Of a DNA stretch of 17,311 bases, positions 7,574 through 15,158 are shown piece by piece; the stretch's first letter is position 1, and every line of letters begins with the position of its first letter. The stretch spans positions 1 through 17,311 of the forward strand of contig JACDAG010000692.1 of assembly GCA_013695565.1 (NCBI GenBank). The letters are read 5' to 3'. The DNA is from Bradyrhizobium sp. (GTDB taxonomy: Bacteria > Pseudomonadota > Alphaproteobacteria > Rhizobiales > Xanthobacteraceae). Below the pieces are notes generated by a model that saw only the letters and a program-made list of their open reading frames with translations, was not told the DNA's origin and did no database searches. Made by a program: the position numbers and the translations under genes.

Positions 7574-9784
7574 TTACGCCACCAGCGCCGTACCCACGGG
7601 ATCCCCGCCGCGTTGCGCCTGCAACAGGCTGACGATCTCGGCATTGGGCCGCGCGCGGCTGAACAGGAAGCCCTGGCCTTCGTGGCAGCCCTCGTTGCGC
7701 AGGCAGCTCAACTCGGCTTCGGTCTCGACGCCTTCCGCCGTGATGGTGACGCCGAGCCCCTTGCCGAGGCTGATGATCGAACGCACGATCGCCTGCGCAT
7801 CGCGGTCGGAACCGAGATCGCGCACGAACGACTGGTCGATCTTGATCTTGTCGAACGGAAAGCTCCGCAGATAGCTCAGGCTGGAATAGCCGGTTCCGAA
7901 ATCGTCCATCGAGATGCGGACGCCGAGCGAACGCAGCGCGTGCAGCGTTGCCAGCACCTGGCTGCTTTTTTCCAGCACCAGCGTCTCGGTGATCTCGAGC
8001 TCGAGCCGCGTGGCGGCGAGGCCGGTTTGCTTCAGCGTATCCATCACCGTCGACAACAGATTGCCGACCCGGAATTGCAGCGGCGACAGATTGACGGCGA
8101 CGCGGACGTCGTCCGGCCAATGTGCCGCATCCATGCAGGCGCGGCGCAGCATCAGCCCGCCGACGGCGCTGATCAGGCCGGTTTCCTCGGCGACGGGAAT
8201 GAAATCGCCGGGCGAGATCATGCCGCGTTCGGGGTGCGGCCAGCGCACCAGCGCTTCGAAGCCGGTGATGCGTCCGGTCGCAAGGTCGATCAGAGGCTGA
8301 TAATGCGGCAGCAGCACATCGTTTTGAATCGCGTCGCGCAGTTCGATCTCGATCTTGCGACGGGTCTGGGCGCGCGCATCCATCTCGGCTTCGAAGAAGC
8401 TGAAAGTACCGCGAAAATCGTTCTTGGCGCGCGACAGCGCCATGTCGGCGTTTTTCAGGAGTTTCTCGGATTCATCGCCATCGCCCGGCGACATCGCAAT
8501 ACCGATGCTGGCGCCGATCACCACTGAGTGGCCGTCGAGCAGATAAGGGTCGCCGATCGCTTCCACCAATCGCCTTGCCAGCAGCACGGCGTCCTCGGGA
8601 CGTGTTACGCCGCTTTGAACGATCGCAAATTCATCGGAGTTGAGCCGCGCCAGCACGTCTTCCTCGCGCAGCGTCGACCGCAGCCGCTTGGCGACGCCGC
8701 GCAGCAACTTGTCGCCAATGCCGTGACCGAGCGTATCGTTGACCGCCTTGAAATTGTCGAGGCCGAGCACCAGCACCGTCACCTTCTCGGCGCTGCGCCG
8801 CGTGTGCAGCAACAGATCGTCCATCTGTTGGCGCAGCAGGGTGCGGTTCGGCAACCCGGTCAGGCCATCATGCTGGGCCATGAAGGTGAGCCGGGCTTCG
8901 GCGCGTTTGCGTTCGGTGATGTCCATCAGCGCCAGCAGGATCGCGGGTTGATCGCCGTAGACGAGCTGGCGCGAATAGATCGCCAGGTCGATCAGGGCGC
9001 CATCGGCCCTGACATGCTTCCAGGTCCGGGCGGTCTGTTCGTCATTGCTGCCCGTCCAGGGCAGTTCGGTGTCGAACGCCTGCAGGCTGCGGATCGTCAA
9101 TCTTTCGAATTCGACTCGGCTGTAGCCATAATGCTCGATCGCGGCGTCATTGACGCCGAGAATGTGTTCGCCATCGAGCGAACAGACGATCATCGGCGCC
9201 GGATTGCTGTCGAACAGCAGGCGGAACGACGCCTCGCGCTGTTTCAGCTCGGTGATATCGACCCGCAGGCCGATGATGCCGCCGTCTTCAGTCAACCGCT
9301 CATCGATCAGGACGACGCGGCCGTCGGCCAGCGTCTGCTCGTGCTGCGTACCGGGCTGATAGAGTTTTGCGAGCCGCTCGGCGATCCATTGCTCCTCGCG
9401 GCCGATCGCTTCCGGATAATCGCCGCGCTCGACACCGACGCGGATGGTGTCCTCCAGCCGTGCTCCCGGCTTGAACAGATCCGAGCTGCGGTTGTAGATC
9501 TCCGCGTACTTCTTGTTCCAGAGAATATAGCGGCCTTCGGCGTCGAGAAACACGATGCCCTGCGGCAGGATGTCGATCGCCTCGCGCAGCCGCTCATGCG
9601 ATTTGCGCGCCTCGACAATCGCGGCCTCCGCTTCGGCGCGCGTGCGCACGATCTCGCCTGCCTCGACGGCGGCGCGCCGGCGGCGGCTTGGCAGCGTCGA
9701 ATGGGGCTTTGCCGGCCGGCCGAAAAGCCGGGCGATCGCCACCTGCGTTGGTCTGTTGTTTTTTATTGGCCTCATCTTCGGCAT
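7574..9784 (-). CDS. PAS-PAS-GGDEF-EAL protein, probable c-di-GMP phosphodiesterase
   Basis: A 736-residue soluble protein. A basic N-terminus (1-40) leads into a short helix, a PAS domain of PAS_7 type (about 64-182), a second PAS (about 186-297), GGDEF (about 300-465) and EAL (about 475-722). The EAL domain has all expected residues: EALVRW (E510), N565 in VNLSP, E597 in ELEITE, DDFGTGYSS (D627, D628), K648, E684 in AEGVE, and Q704 in GQGFLF. The GGDEF domain looks inactive as a cyclase: the signature is NSDEF (382-386) and the metal-binding Asp of the DLD-x-FK motif is Gly (GLDNFK, G341), yet the inhibitory-site RxxD is kept (R373, D376). I therefore expect c-di-GMP hydrolysis controlled by PAS ligands. 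The start at 9784 has GAGG 9 bases ahead; ATG 9805 and GTG 9868 are alternatives. Confidence 0.9.
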   Translation of the reverse strand: MPKMRPIKNNRPTQVAIARLFGRPAKPHSTLPSRRRRAAVEAGEIVRTRAEAEAAIVEARKSHERLREAIDILPQGIVFLDAEGRYILWNKKYAEIYNRSSDLFKPGARLEDTIRVGVERGDYPEAIGREEQWIAERLAKLYQPGTQHEQTLADGRVVLIDERLTEDGGIIGLRVDITELKQREASFRLLFDSNPAPMIVCSLDGEHILGVNDAAIEHYGYSRVEFERLTIRSLQAFDTELPWTGSNDEQTARTWKHVRADGALIDLAIYSRQLVYGDQPAILLALMDITERKRAEARLTFMAQHDGLTGLPNRTLLRQQMDDLLLHTRRSAEKVTVLVLGLDNFKAVNDTLGHGIGDKLLRGVAKRLRSTLREEDVLARLNSDEFAIVQSGVTRPEDAVLLARRLVEAIGDPYLLDGHSVVIGASIGIAMSPGDGDESEKLLKNADMALSRAKNDFRGTFSFFEAEMDARAQTRRKIEIELRDAIQNDVLLPHYQPLIDLATGRITGFEALVRWPHPERGMISPGDFIPVAEETGLISAVGGLMLRRACMDAAHWPDDVRVAVNLSPLQFRVGNLLSTVMDTLKQTGLAATRLELEITETLVLEKSSQVLATLHALRSLGVRISMDDFGTGYSSLSYLRSFPFDKIKIDQSFVRDLGSDRDAQAIVRSIISLGKGLGVTITAEGVETEAELSCLRNEGCHEGQGFLFSRARPNAEIVSLLQAQRGGDPVGTALVA

Positions 9785-10139
9785 TGCTACGCGCCTCACT
9801 CGCATTCTGCGTGCAACGTTGTCCGATAAGTCTCTGAAAAATTGGTATCTCCTGCCGCATCGTCCCACTCGTTCGCATACCTGCTTGTGCCTGTAAGAAA
9901 GGCGCGCTCACACTATGCGTGTGTCGCCGCGCCGGGCGCGCGAGTCCGAACGCAAATACACACGGCAATATCGCCCCCGGCGCATTGAGGACCAGTGAGA
10001 CACGCCGGGACTGCACAATGAATGCGCGAATTTTCGCGCTGGCGCATCAATATGCGCCAACGATCGGCAGGGTTATCGAAGGGTTAAACTGGCAGCGAAT
10101 CGCCGCGTCGCGCAGGCGCCCGGCCGGTCAATTCGAGGC
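9785..10139 (-). promoter_or_regulatory. Intergenic region upstream of the GGDEF-EAL gene
   Basis: These 355 bases separate the chemoreceptor stop (10140) from the GGDEF-EAL start. No gene is supported in any frame. The interval holds two adjacent perfect inverted repeats (10024-10059), a GC-rich stretch around 9925-9945, and a TTAA-N7-ATAA motif on the minus strand (10071-10087) that matches the CtrA box in all but one base. The promoter of the GGDEF-EAL gene should be here, but I could not pick -35/-10 boxes with any certainty. Confidence 0.45.
10024..10059. repeat. Two abutting perfect inverted repeats
   Basis: GCGCGAATTTTCGCGC (10024-10039) has 7-bp arms around TT. It is followed without a gap by TGGCGCAT-CAAT-ATGCGCCA (10040-10059), which has perfect 8-bp arms. 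They lie about 80 bases after the chemoreceptor stop and about 240 before the GGDEF-EAL start. Neither is followed by a T-run on the minus strand. They could be a double hairpin ending the chemoreceptor message, or two operators for the GGDEF-EAL gene. Confidence 0.55.
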
Positions 10140-12257
10140 TCAGGCCGCACGCACCGTGTCGAGGAATTTGCCGACTTCCAGCTTGAGGCGATTGCTCTCC
10201 CCGGACAGCGACTGGGCCGAGGACAGAACCTGCGCGGAAGCGGAGCCGGTCCGGCGCGCCCCCTGGTTCACATCGACAATGTTGGTGGCGACCTCGGAGG
10301 TGCCCAGTGCGGCCTGCTCGACGTTGCGCGCGATCTCCTGCGTGGCGCCACCCTGCTGGTCCACGGAGGTCGAGATCGTCGCCGCGATCTGCGAAATCCG
10401 GCCGATGGTGGCGCCGATCTGCTTGATCGCCTGAACCGATTCCTGGGTCGCCACCTGCATCCCGGCAATCTGGCTGCTGATTTCCTTGGTTGCGCCGGCG
10501 GTCTGCGCCGCGAGCGCCTTCACTTCCTGCGCGACCACCGCAAAGCCCCGTCCGGATTCGCCCGCTCGCGCCGCCTCGATGGTGGCGTTCAGGGCCAGCA
10601 GGTTGGTCTGCTCGGCGATCGTGGTGATCAGATTGACCACGTCGCCGATCCGCAAAGCGGCCTTCGACAATTCGTTGATGCGCGCGTCGGTCACCTCTGC
10701 CTGACTGACGGCTTCGCTGGCGATCCGGTTCGATTCCTGGACTTGCCGGCTGATTTCGGCAACCGATGCCGTCATTTCTTCCGTCGCTGCCGCCACCGAC
10801 CTGACGTTCGAAGAGGCTTCCTCGGACGCCGCCTCGACCCTGCCGGACAGTTGCTGCGTCTCTTCGGCGGTTCTGGTCAGACTGGTCGCCGATGCTTCCA
10901 GCTCGGTCGAAGCCGAGGATACCGTCTGCACGATCTCGCCGACCGCCGCCTCGAATTCAGCAGCGAGTTTCTGCATTTCCGCCTTTCGCTGCGCACGCGC
11001 GTGCTTTTCCGCTTCCGACCGTTCGGCGCGCAGCCGGTTCGATTCCAGCATATTGTCCTTGAAGACCTGCAGCGCTCCGGCCATGTCGGCGATTTCATCC
11101 GAACCGCCGGTCGCGATATTGGTCGCCAGATCGCCTGCGGCAATCGACTTCATGCTGTTCTGCAGATGCACCAGGCGGCGCACGACGCCACGTCCGACAT
11201 AGTACCAGCCAATGACCAGCGCGGTTAAGAGGCTGATGAGCGCAAGGCTGATCAGGATGATGCGGCCCTGCCCGATCTCCACTTCCGATTCGCGAACCGC
11301 CGTGGCCGCAGCAGCCTCGCTGCGCTTTCTCAGGCTCGCGACTTCCTTTTCGAACTCCTGGGCCAGCGCGCGATTTTCCGTCACCACGCTGGCGCCGGCC
11401 TTATCGGCAACCAGCTCGCGTTGCTTGAGCTCGAAAATATTGCCGTTGTCCTTGCCGGTCTTGACCAACTCATCGACGAGTTTCGAGGCTTCGGGATTCT
11501 TGAAGGCGGTGGCCGCCTTGCCAAGGCGGCCCGCGGTCGCCGTGAACCGGTCCTTGACCGGCGGCAGTAGATCGATGGACGGCAAATCGGCCGCTTCGAC
11601 CAGGATTCCCAGCATCAGGTTGGATTCCGCACGCAAATCCAGGATGGCCTGCAGCGAGACGAGCTCGTTGTCGGCCAGCGCCGAGAGCGTCTTCTGAACG
11701 ACCTCGAGGTCCTTGTTGTCGGCCGCGGTCTGCAGACCCATCGTCAAGCTGAACCCGGCGTCGTCGGCCATCGGCGAGAGCTTTTCGGCGAGCTTCTGAT
11801 GCGACTTCCGCAAGCCCGCGACCAGCGCATCGCGCGAAGCGGCAATAGTCTGGCGTTCCGTGACCGATTGCACCAGCCGGTCGAGATTGGCCAGGATGCG
11901 GTCGGCGGTCTTGTTGAGTTTCGCGACGTCCTCAGCGGAGAGCGCGCCGATGCTCTGCTTGAGGTCGTGGCGCGCAGCCGTCAAAATTCTGGAGGCGTGA
12001 TCGCGCTCGGCCCGATCGGTCGCGGCGAGAAGCCGTGGCGCAGCGGCGGCGACGTCACCGGCGGCCCTGACGACCTCGGATGCACGCGTGATCTCGGGGA
12101 GGCTCTTTTCGGCGATCGCGCCCAGCGAGCGTCCGAGGCTGTCGTAGGAGATGATCGCGCTGCCGCTCGCCAGCACGGTGAGCGCCGCGACGACGCCAAA
12201 GGCCATAAACAACCGGCCGCGAAGGCCGAGGCGATACCACGACATGCCAGCGTTCAT
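10140..12257 (-). CDS. Methyl-accepting chemotaxis protein, long helical sensor
   Basis: A 705-residue transmembrane chemoreceptor. The first membrane helix spans about residues 15-37, the periplasmic sensor about 38-330, the second helix 332-355, HAMP about 355-408, then the signalling coiled coil with the tip TTIAEQTNLLALNATIEAAR and SGRGFAVVAQEVKALAAQTA. The sensor of about 290 residues is almost wholly helical, with few Pro or Gly and repeated Ala/Leu heptads; this length suits a two-layer helical bundle of the HBM/TorS kind rather than the short 4-helix type. Such sensors bind small organic acids or, in TorS, a periplasmic binding protein. The gene directly upstream encodes a periplasmic binding protein, which could be its ligand carrier. 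There is no C-terminal pentapeptide (ends DTVRAA). The ATG at 12257 has GGAG 7 bases upstream. Confidence 0.95.
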   Translation of the reverse strand: MNAGMSWYRLGLRGRLFMAFGVVAALTVLASGSAIISYDSLGRSLGAIAEKSLPEITRASEVVRAAGDVAAAAPRLLAATDRAERDHASRILTAARHDLKQSIGALSAEDVAKLNKTADRILANLDRLVQSVTERQTIAASRDALVAGLRKSHQKLAEKLSPMADDAGFSLTMGLQTAADNKDLEVVQKTLSALADNELVSLQAILDLRAESNLMLGILVEAADLPSIDLLPPVKDRFTATAGRLGKAATAFKNPEASKLVDELVKTGKDNGNIFELKQRELVADKAGASVVTENRALAQEFEKEVASLRKRSEAAAATAVRESEVEIGQGRIILISLALISLLTALVIGWYYVGRGVVRRLVHLQNSMKSIAAGDLATNIATGGSDEIADMAGALQVFKDNMLESNRLRAERSEAEKHARAQRKAEMQKLAAEFEAAVGEIVQTVSSASTELEASATSLTRTAEETQQLSGRVEAASEEASSNVRSVAAATEEMTASVAEISRQVQESNRIASEAVSQAEVTDARINELSKAALRIGDVVNLITTIAEQTNLLALNATIEAARAGESGRGFAVVAQEVKALAAQTAGATKEISSQIAGMQVATQESVQAIKQIGATIGRISQIAATISTSVDQQGGATQEIARNVEQAALGTSEVATNIVDVNQGARRTGSASAQVLSSAQSLSGESNRLKLEVGKFLDTVRAA

Positions 12258-12281
12258 CGCAATACTCCAAATAACAACGGC

Positions 12282-12326
12282 AAAATCGTGCCGCGAGCAG
12301 CCGGGCGTTGCCTCGGCGCTCGCGGC
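12282..12326 (-). terminator. Intrinsic terminator or attenuator between binding protein and chemoreceptor genes
   Basis: On the minus strand GCCGCGAGC and GCTCGCGGC form a perfect 9-bp GC-rich stem (12318-12326 with 12290-12298), with further GCCG/CGGC pairing in the loop, followed by ACGATTTT. It begins 10 bases after the binding-protein stop and ends about 25 bases before the chemoreceptor start, leaving no room for a separate promoter after it. It therefore probably lowers chemoreceptor expression relative to the binding protein, or stabilises the upstream message. Confidence 0.65.
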
Positions 12327-12335
12327 CTGTTGTGC

Positions 12336-13511
12336 TTACGATCCGGACTTCTCGAGGCGATCGACCGCCTTGAAGCTGCCGTCCGGCTGGATCACGGTCA
12401 GGAACACTTGATCCGAGCCGCGGTTGCTGGTGGGGCTGTAGGAGAGCTTGAAGCCGCCGAGATCGAGGGTGCCGGCCTTTTGCACGGCCGCGAGCATCGC
12501 TTCCCGCGTGAGGTCGCCATCGACCTTTTCGAGTGCCGCGATGATCGCGCGGCCGACAAGGTAGCCCTCAAGCGAAACGAAGCCCGGCTGCGCGTCGGGA
12601 GCGCTGGCCTTGAGCGAAGCCTGGTAACGACCGACCACCGGGATCGCGGCGTCCTTCGGGAACGGAACGACCTGTGTGATCACGACGCCGGCGCCCGCCG
12701 CACCGAGCTCCTTGGCAAGCGCATCGGATCCGACAAACGAGATATTCACGAAGGTGGCGTCGAGCTTGATCGACTTGGCCAGCTTGATGAACTCAGCCGC
12801 CGGCTTGTAGGGGCTGATCATGATCACGGCCTGGGGCTCGGCCTTCTTGATCGACAGCAGCGCGGCTTTTACGGCCACCGTGTTCCGCTCGAAGGTGCCT
12901 TCGCCGGCGAGCTGCATCTGCCGCTTGTCGAGCGCTTTCTTGACGCCGGCAAGGCCGGCCTGACCGAAGGCGTCGTCCTGGTACATGATCGCGATCTTGG
13001 TCGCGCCGAGGTCCTTGGTCAGACGCTCGACCATGGCTTCAGTTTCCTGGAAGTAGCTGGCGCGAATGTTCATCACCAGCGGCTTGTAGGGCTCGCGCAG
13101 GAACTCAACGCCGGTAAAAGCGCCGATGAAGGGCGCGCCTGCCGCGGTCGAAATCGGATGGGTCGCGGCCGAAGTTGGGGTGCCTACAGCGCCGATAAGC
13201 GCGAACACCTTGTCTTCCTCCAGCAGCTTCTTGGCCGCTTCGATCGACTTGGTCGGCTCATAGCCGTCATCGACGCTCTTGAGCTCGAGCTTGCGGCCCT
13301 TGACGCCGCCGGCCTTGTTGATTTCCGCGAAGGCAGCTTCCAGTCCCATTTTCATGCCCAGGCCCAGAGCCGAGGCCGGACCGTCAAGCGCCGCGGCTTG
13401 GCCAAACACGATCTTGTCGGGCGACACGCCGTTTTCGGCGGATGCTGGAATGCCCGTCGCGAGGAGAACAGCCAACACAGCGGGAAACGCTTTGAATGAA
13501 GAAGCTCGCAT
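12336..13511 (-). CDS. Periplasmic binding protein, branched-chain amino acid ABC type
   Basis: A 391-residue exported protein of the Peripla_BP_6 (LivJ-like) family. A signal peptide covers about residues 1-25 (MRASSFKAF, a hydrophobic core, cleavage after PASA). The mature protein shows family landmarks: VFGQAAALDGPASALG near the N-terminus, GLEAAFAEINKAGGVKGRKL, and FALIGAVGTPTSAA at the first ligand-binding loop. In alphaproteobacteria this family binds amino acids, but also aromatic acids and other carboxylates, so the ligand is open. No permease or ATPase gene lies beside it, so it is an orphan that either serves a transporter encoded elsewhere or presents ligand to the chemoreceptor gene that follows 78 bases downstream. 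The ATG at 13511 is preceded by AAAGGA at good spacing; the open frame extends 10 codons further, but without a signal peptide start. Confidence 0.93.
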   Translation of the reverse strand: MRASSFKAFPAVLAVLLATGIPASAENGVSPDKIVFGQAAALDGPASALGLGMKMGLEAAFAEINKAGGVKGRKLELKSVDDGYEPTKSIEAAKKLLEEDKVFALIGAVGTPTSAATHPISTAAGAPFIGAFTGVEFLREPYKPLVMNIRASYFQETEAMVERLTKDLGATKIAIMYQDDAFGQAGLAGVKKALDKRQMQLAGEGTFERNTVAVKAALLSIKKAEPQAVIMISPYKPAAEFIKLAKSIKLDATFVNISFVGSDALAKELGAAGAGVVITQVVPFPKDAAIPVVGRYQASLKASAPDAQPGFVSLEGYLVGRAIIAALEKVDGDLTREAMLAAVQKAGTLDLGGFKLSYSPTSNRGSDQVFLTVIQPDGSFKAVDRLEKSGS

Positions 13512-13834
13512 ATGAATTGTCCTTTGGCGTGACGGGAGCAATGGTCAACCGGAGTTGCCGGCTTGAATCGTCGGTTGATATGACGGCCCAGCAACACTGG
13601 GTTGCGATTGTGAACCCGATGCGTTCAGAACAGATTAACGATTGAGGTGTGGGTATTTGTACGGTTGCGGAATCAGGGAGCGACTCACGACGGGGTTGTG
13701 CCCATCAAGTCGCTACCGCACCGGCCGATCGACCCCAAATGCAGATTCACAAGGCAGTATCGTCGCTTGCGCAAGATCGGCGGCCCCATGTCCGGAATTC
13801 CGCCGGGGATCGACACGGTTATCGAAGGATTAAT
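13512..13834 (-). promoter_or_regulatory. Intergenic region upstream of the binding-protein gene
   Basis: These 323 bases contain no supported gene. They should hold the promoter of the binding-protein gene. Two overlapping small dyads are visible at 13587-13605: CCCAG-CAACA-CTGGG and GCAAC-ACTGG-GTTGC, about 75-95 bases before the start codon, where an operator would be expected. At the far end, right after the FAD hydroxylase stop, is TTAATCCTTCGATAACC (minus strand, 13817-13833), which nearly matches a motif in the region before the GGDEF-EAL gene. No T-rich terminator for the hydroxylase gene was found. Confidence 0.4.
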
Positions 13835-15019
13835 TTACGCCAGCGCCGCGGCTGCAGCTTCCGCTTCCGGTACGACGTCATGGTCGTAGAGACGACGGCG
13901 AAATGCCGCATGCGCTGATATCTCGGCGTCGCGTACGCCCAAATCAGCATAGGAGGAATCGTAGCGCATGCCGTTTTCGCGCGCGCCACGCTGCACCGCG
14001 GCCACACGCTCTCGTCGCAGGCGCTCATACGCCAGCAATGCTGCCGGTACGTTGGCAGGCTCGGCACGCGCCAGAATAGTCGCCAGCGCCATGCCATCCT
14101 CGATCGACTGGTTGGCGCCCTGGCCGAGATGCGGAAGCATCGGGTGCGCGGCATCGCCGAGCAGCGTCAGCCTGCCCTTGGTCCAATTTGGCAACGGCTC
14201 GCGGTCGTATAGCGCCCAGCGAAATGTCTTTTGGACCTTGCCTAGCAGCGAGCCGATGCGCGGGTCCCAGCCCTCGAATTCGCTGCGCAGCACATCGGGA
14301 TCACCCGGCGCCGACCATGATTCCTTCATCTCCGCGTCCGCCGGCACAAAGCCGACATAGTTGATGAGTTCGCCTGATCGCACCGGAAAGGTGAGGAAGT
14401 GTTTTGCCTTGCCGAGCCACATCAACCAGCGATCCGTCGGCCAGTGCGGAATAAGGTCATGCGGCAGTACGCCGCGATAGGCGACGGAGCCATGAAACAC
14501 CGGGCGCGACGGCGGCGCCGCGTGGGGCCGGAGTTCGGAGTGGATGCCATCCGCCGCAATGACGATGTCGCCTTCGGCCGTCATCCCGTTGGCGAACGAT
14601 ACCTTTGCGACGTCGCCGGTTTGCTCGAAGCCGACACCGCGGTGCCCCGTGCGCACCACGCCTTGCGGCAGCGCCGCCGCCAGCATGTCGACCAGGTCGG
14701 CGCGGTGCATGCCGAACGTCGCGTTCCAACCTGCGGTATCAGTCACCTGGACGGGGGCAATGGGCACACCGTCATGACGGAAATAATGCGAGCCGGTGCC
14801 GACCCTCGCGCCAAATTTCTCTACGGACGCGCCGAAGCCTACCCGTTGCAAATGACGCACGCTGTTTGGCGTCAGAAATACCCCGGCGCCGATTTCACCG
14901 AGCGCAGGCGCCTGTTCGTAGACGGCAACATCGAGGCCACGAGCGATCAGCGCGTTTGCAGCGAACAATCCGCCAATGCCGCCGCCGACGATGACTGCCC
15001 TGAGCCGTTTGCCTTGCAT
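13835..15019 (-). CDS. Class A FAD-dependent aromatic hydroxylase (salicylate hydroxylase-like)
   Basis: A 394-residue flavoprotein monooxygenase of the PHBH/salicylate hydroxylase family. The Rossmann motif GGGIGG is at residues 12-17 with the ribose-binding acid E35 (VYEQAP). R106 in MHRADLV follows family usage, the DG motif is VIAADGIHS (153-161), and the second FAD motif is LTLLGDAAHPMLPHLGQGAN (285-304). Length and order match 3-hydroxybenzoate 6-hydroxylase, salicylate 1-hydroxylase and 6-hydroxynicotinate 3-monooxygenase, which use NAD(P)H and oxygen to hydroxylate aromatic acids; I cannot choose among them. It is cytoplasmic. AAGGAT precedes the ATG at 15019 at good spacing. It is divergent from a TctC-type binding protein gene with 139 bases between starts, which suggests joint regulation and a shared substrate, though no regulator gene is visible. 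Confidence 0.9.
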   Translation of the reverse strand: MQGKRLRAVIVGGGIGGLFAANALIARGLDVAVYEQAPALGEIGAGVFLTPNSVRHLQRVGFGASVEKFGARVGTGSHYFRHDGVPIAPVQVTDTAGWNATFGMHRADLVDMLAAALPQGVVRTGHRGVGFEQTGDVAKVSFANGMTAEGDIVIAADGIHSELRPHAAPPSRPVFHGSVAYRGVLPHDLIPHWPTDRWLMWLGKAKHFLTFPVRSGELINYVGFVPADAEMKESWSAPGDPDVLRSEFEGWDPRIGSLLGKVQKTFRWALYDREPLPNWTKGRLTLLGDAAHPMLPHLGQGANQSIEDGMALATILARAEPANVPAALLAYERLRRERVAAVQRGARENGMRYDSSYADLGVRDAEISAHAAFRRRLYDHDVVPEAEAAAAALA

Positions 15020-15158
15020 CGTCTTATCCTTTGGTTCCGAAGCCGAAAAAGCTTCGAAAGCCTGTGCGTTTCAAGCTATCCTCCCGCGCAGGAAACACCA
15101 AGCGCCATCGCCGGCAGCGCAGACCGGCGGAACAGAAGCGACAGCGGGAGCATTTTCA
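15020..15158. promoter_or_regulatory. Divergent promoter region with dyad
   Basis: The 139 bases between two divergent start codons must hold both promoters. CGAAGC (15038-15043) and GCTTCG (15051-15056) are inverted copies around CGAAAAA, close to the hydroxylase start. Divergent catabolic genes of this kind are commonly under LysR-, MarR- or GntR-type control, and this dyad is the best candidate site. No clear -35/-10 boxes were identified. Confidence 0.4.

Noticed and set aside
8528..9829. Open frame of 433 codons opposite the GGDEF-EAL gene
   Set aside because: No recognisable domain; its existence is explained by GC bias, and the other strand has four intact domains.
9868..9868. GTG at 9868 as start of the GGDEF-EAL gene
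   Set aside because: It adds 28 residues without domain character; the ATG at 9784 has a better Shine-Dalgarno position, though experimental proof is lacking.
11799..13499. Open frame of 566 codons opposite the chemoreceptor and binding-protein genes
   Set aside because: It spans two well-supported genes and their terminator, has no recognisable domain, and shows antisense composition.
13642..13918. Small plus-strand frames in the gap upstream of the binding-protein gene
   Set aside because: Three overlapping frames of similar length, no Shine-Dalgarno sequence and no protein-like pattern.
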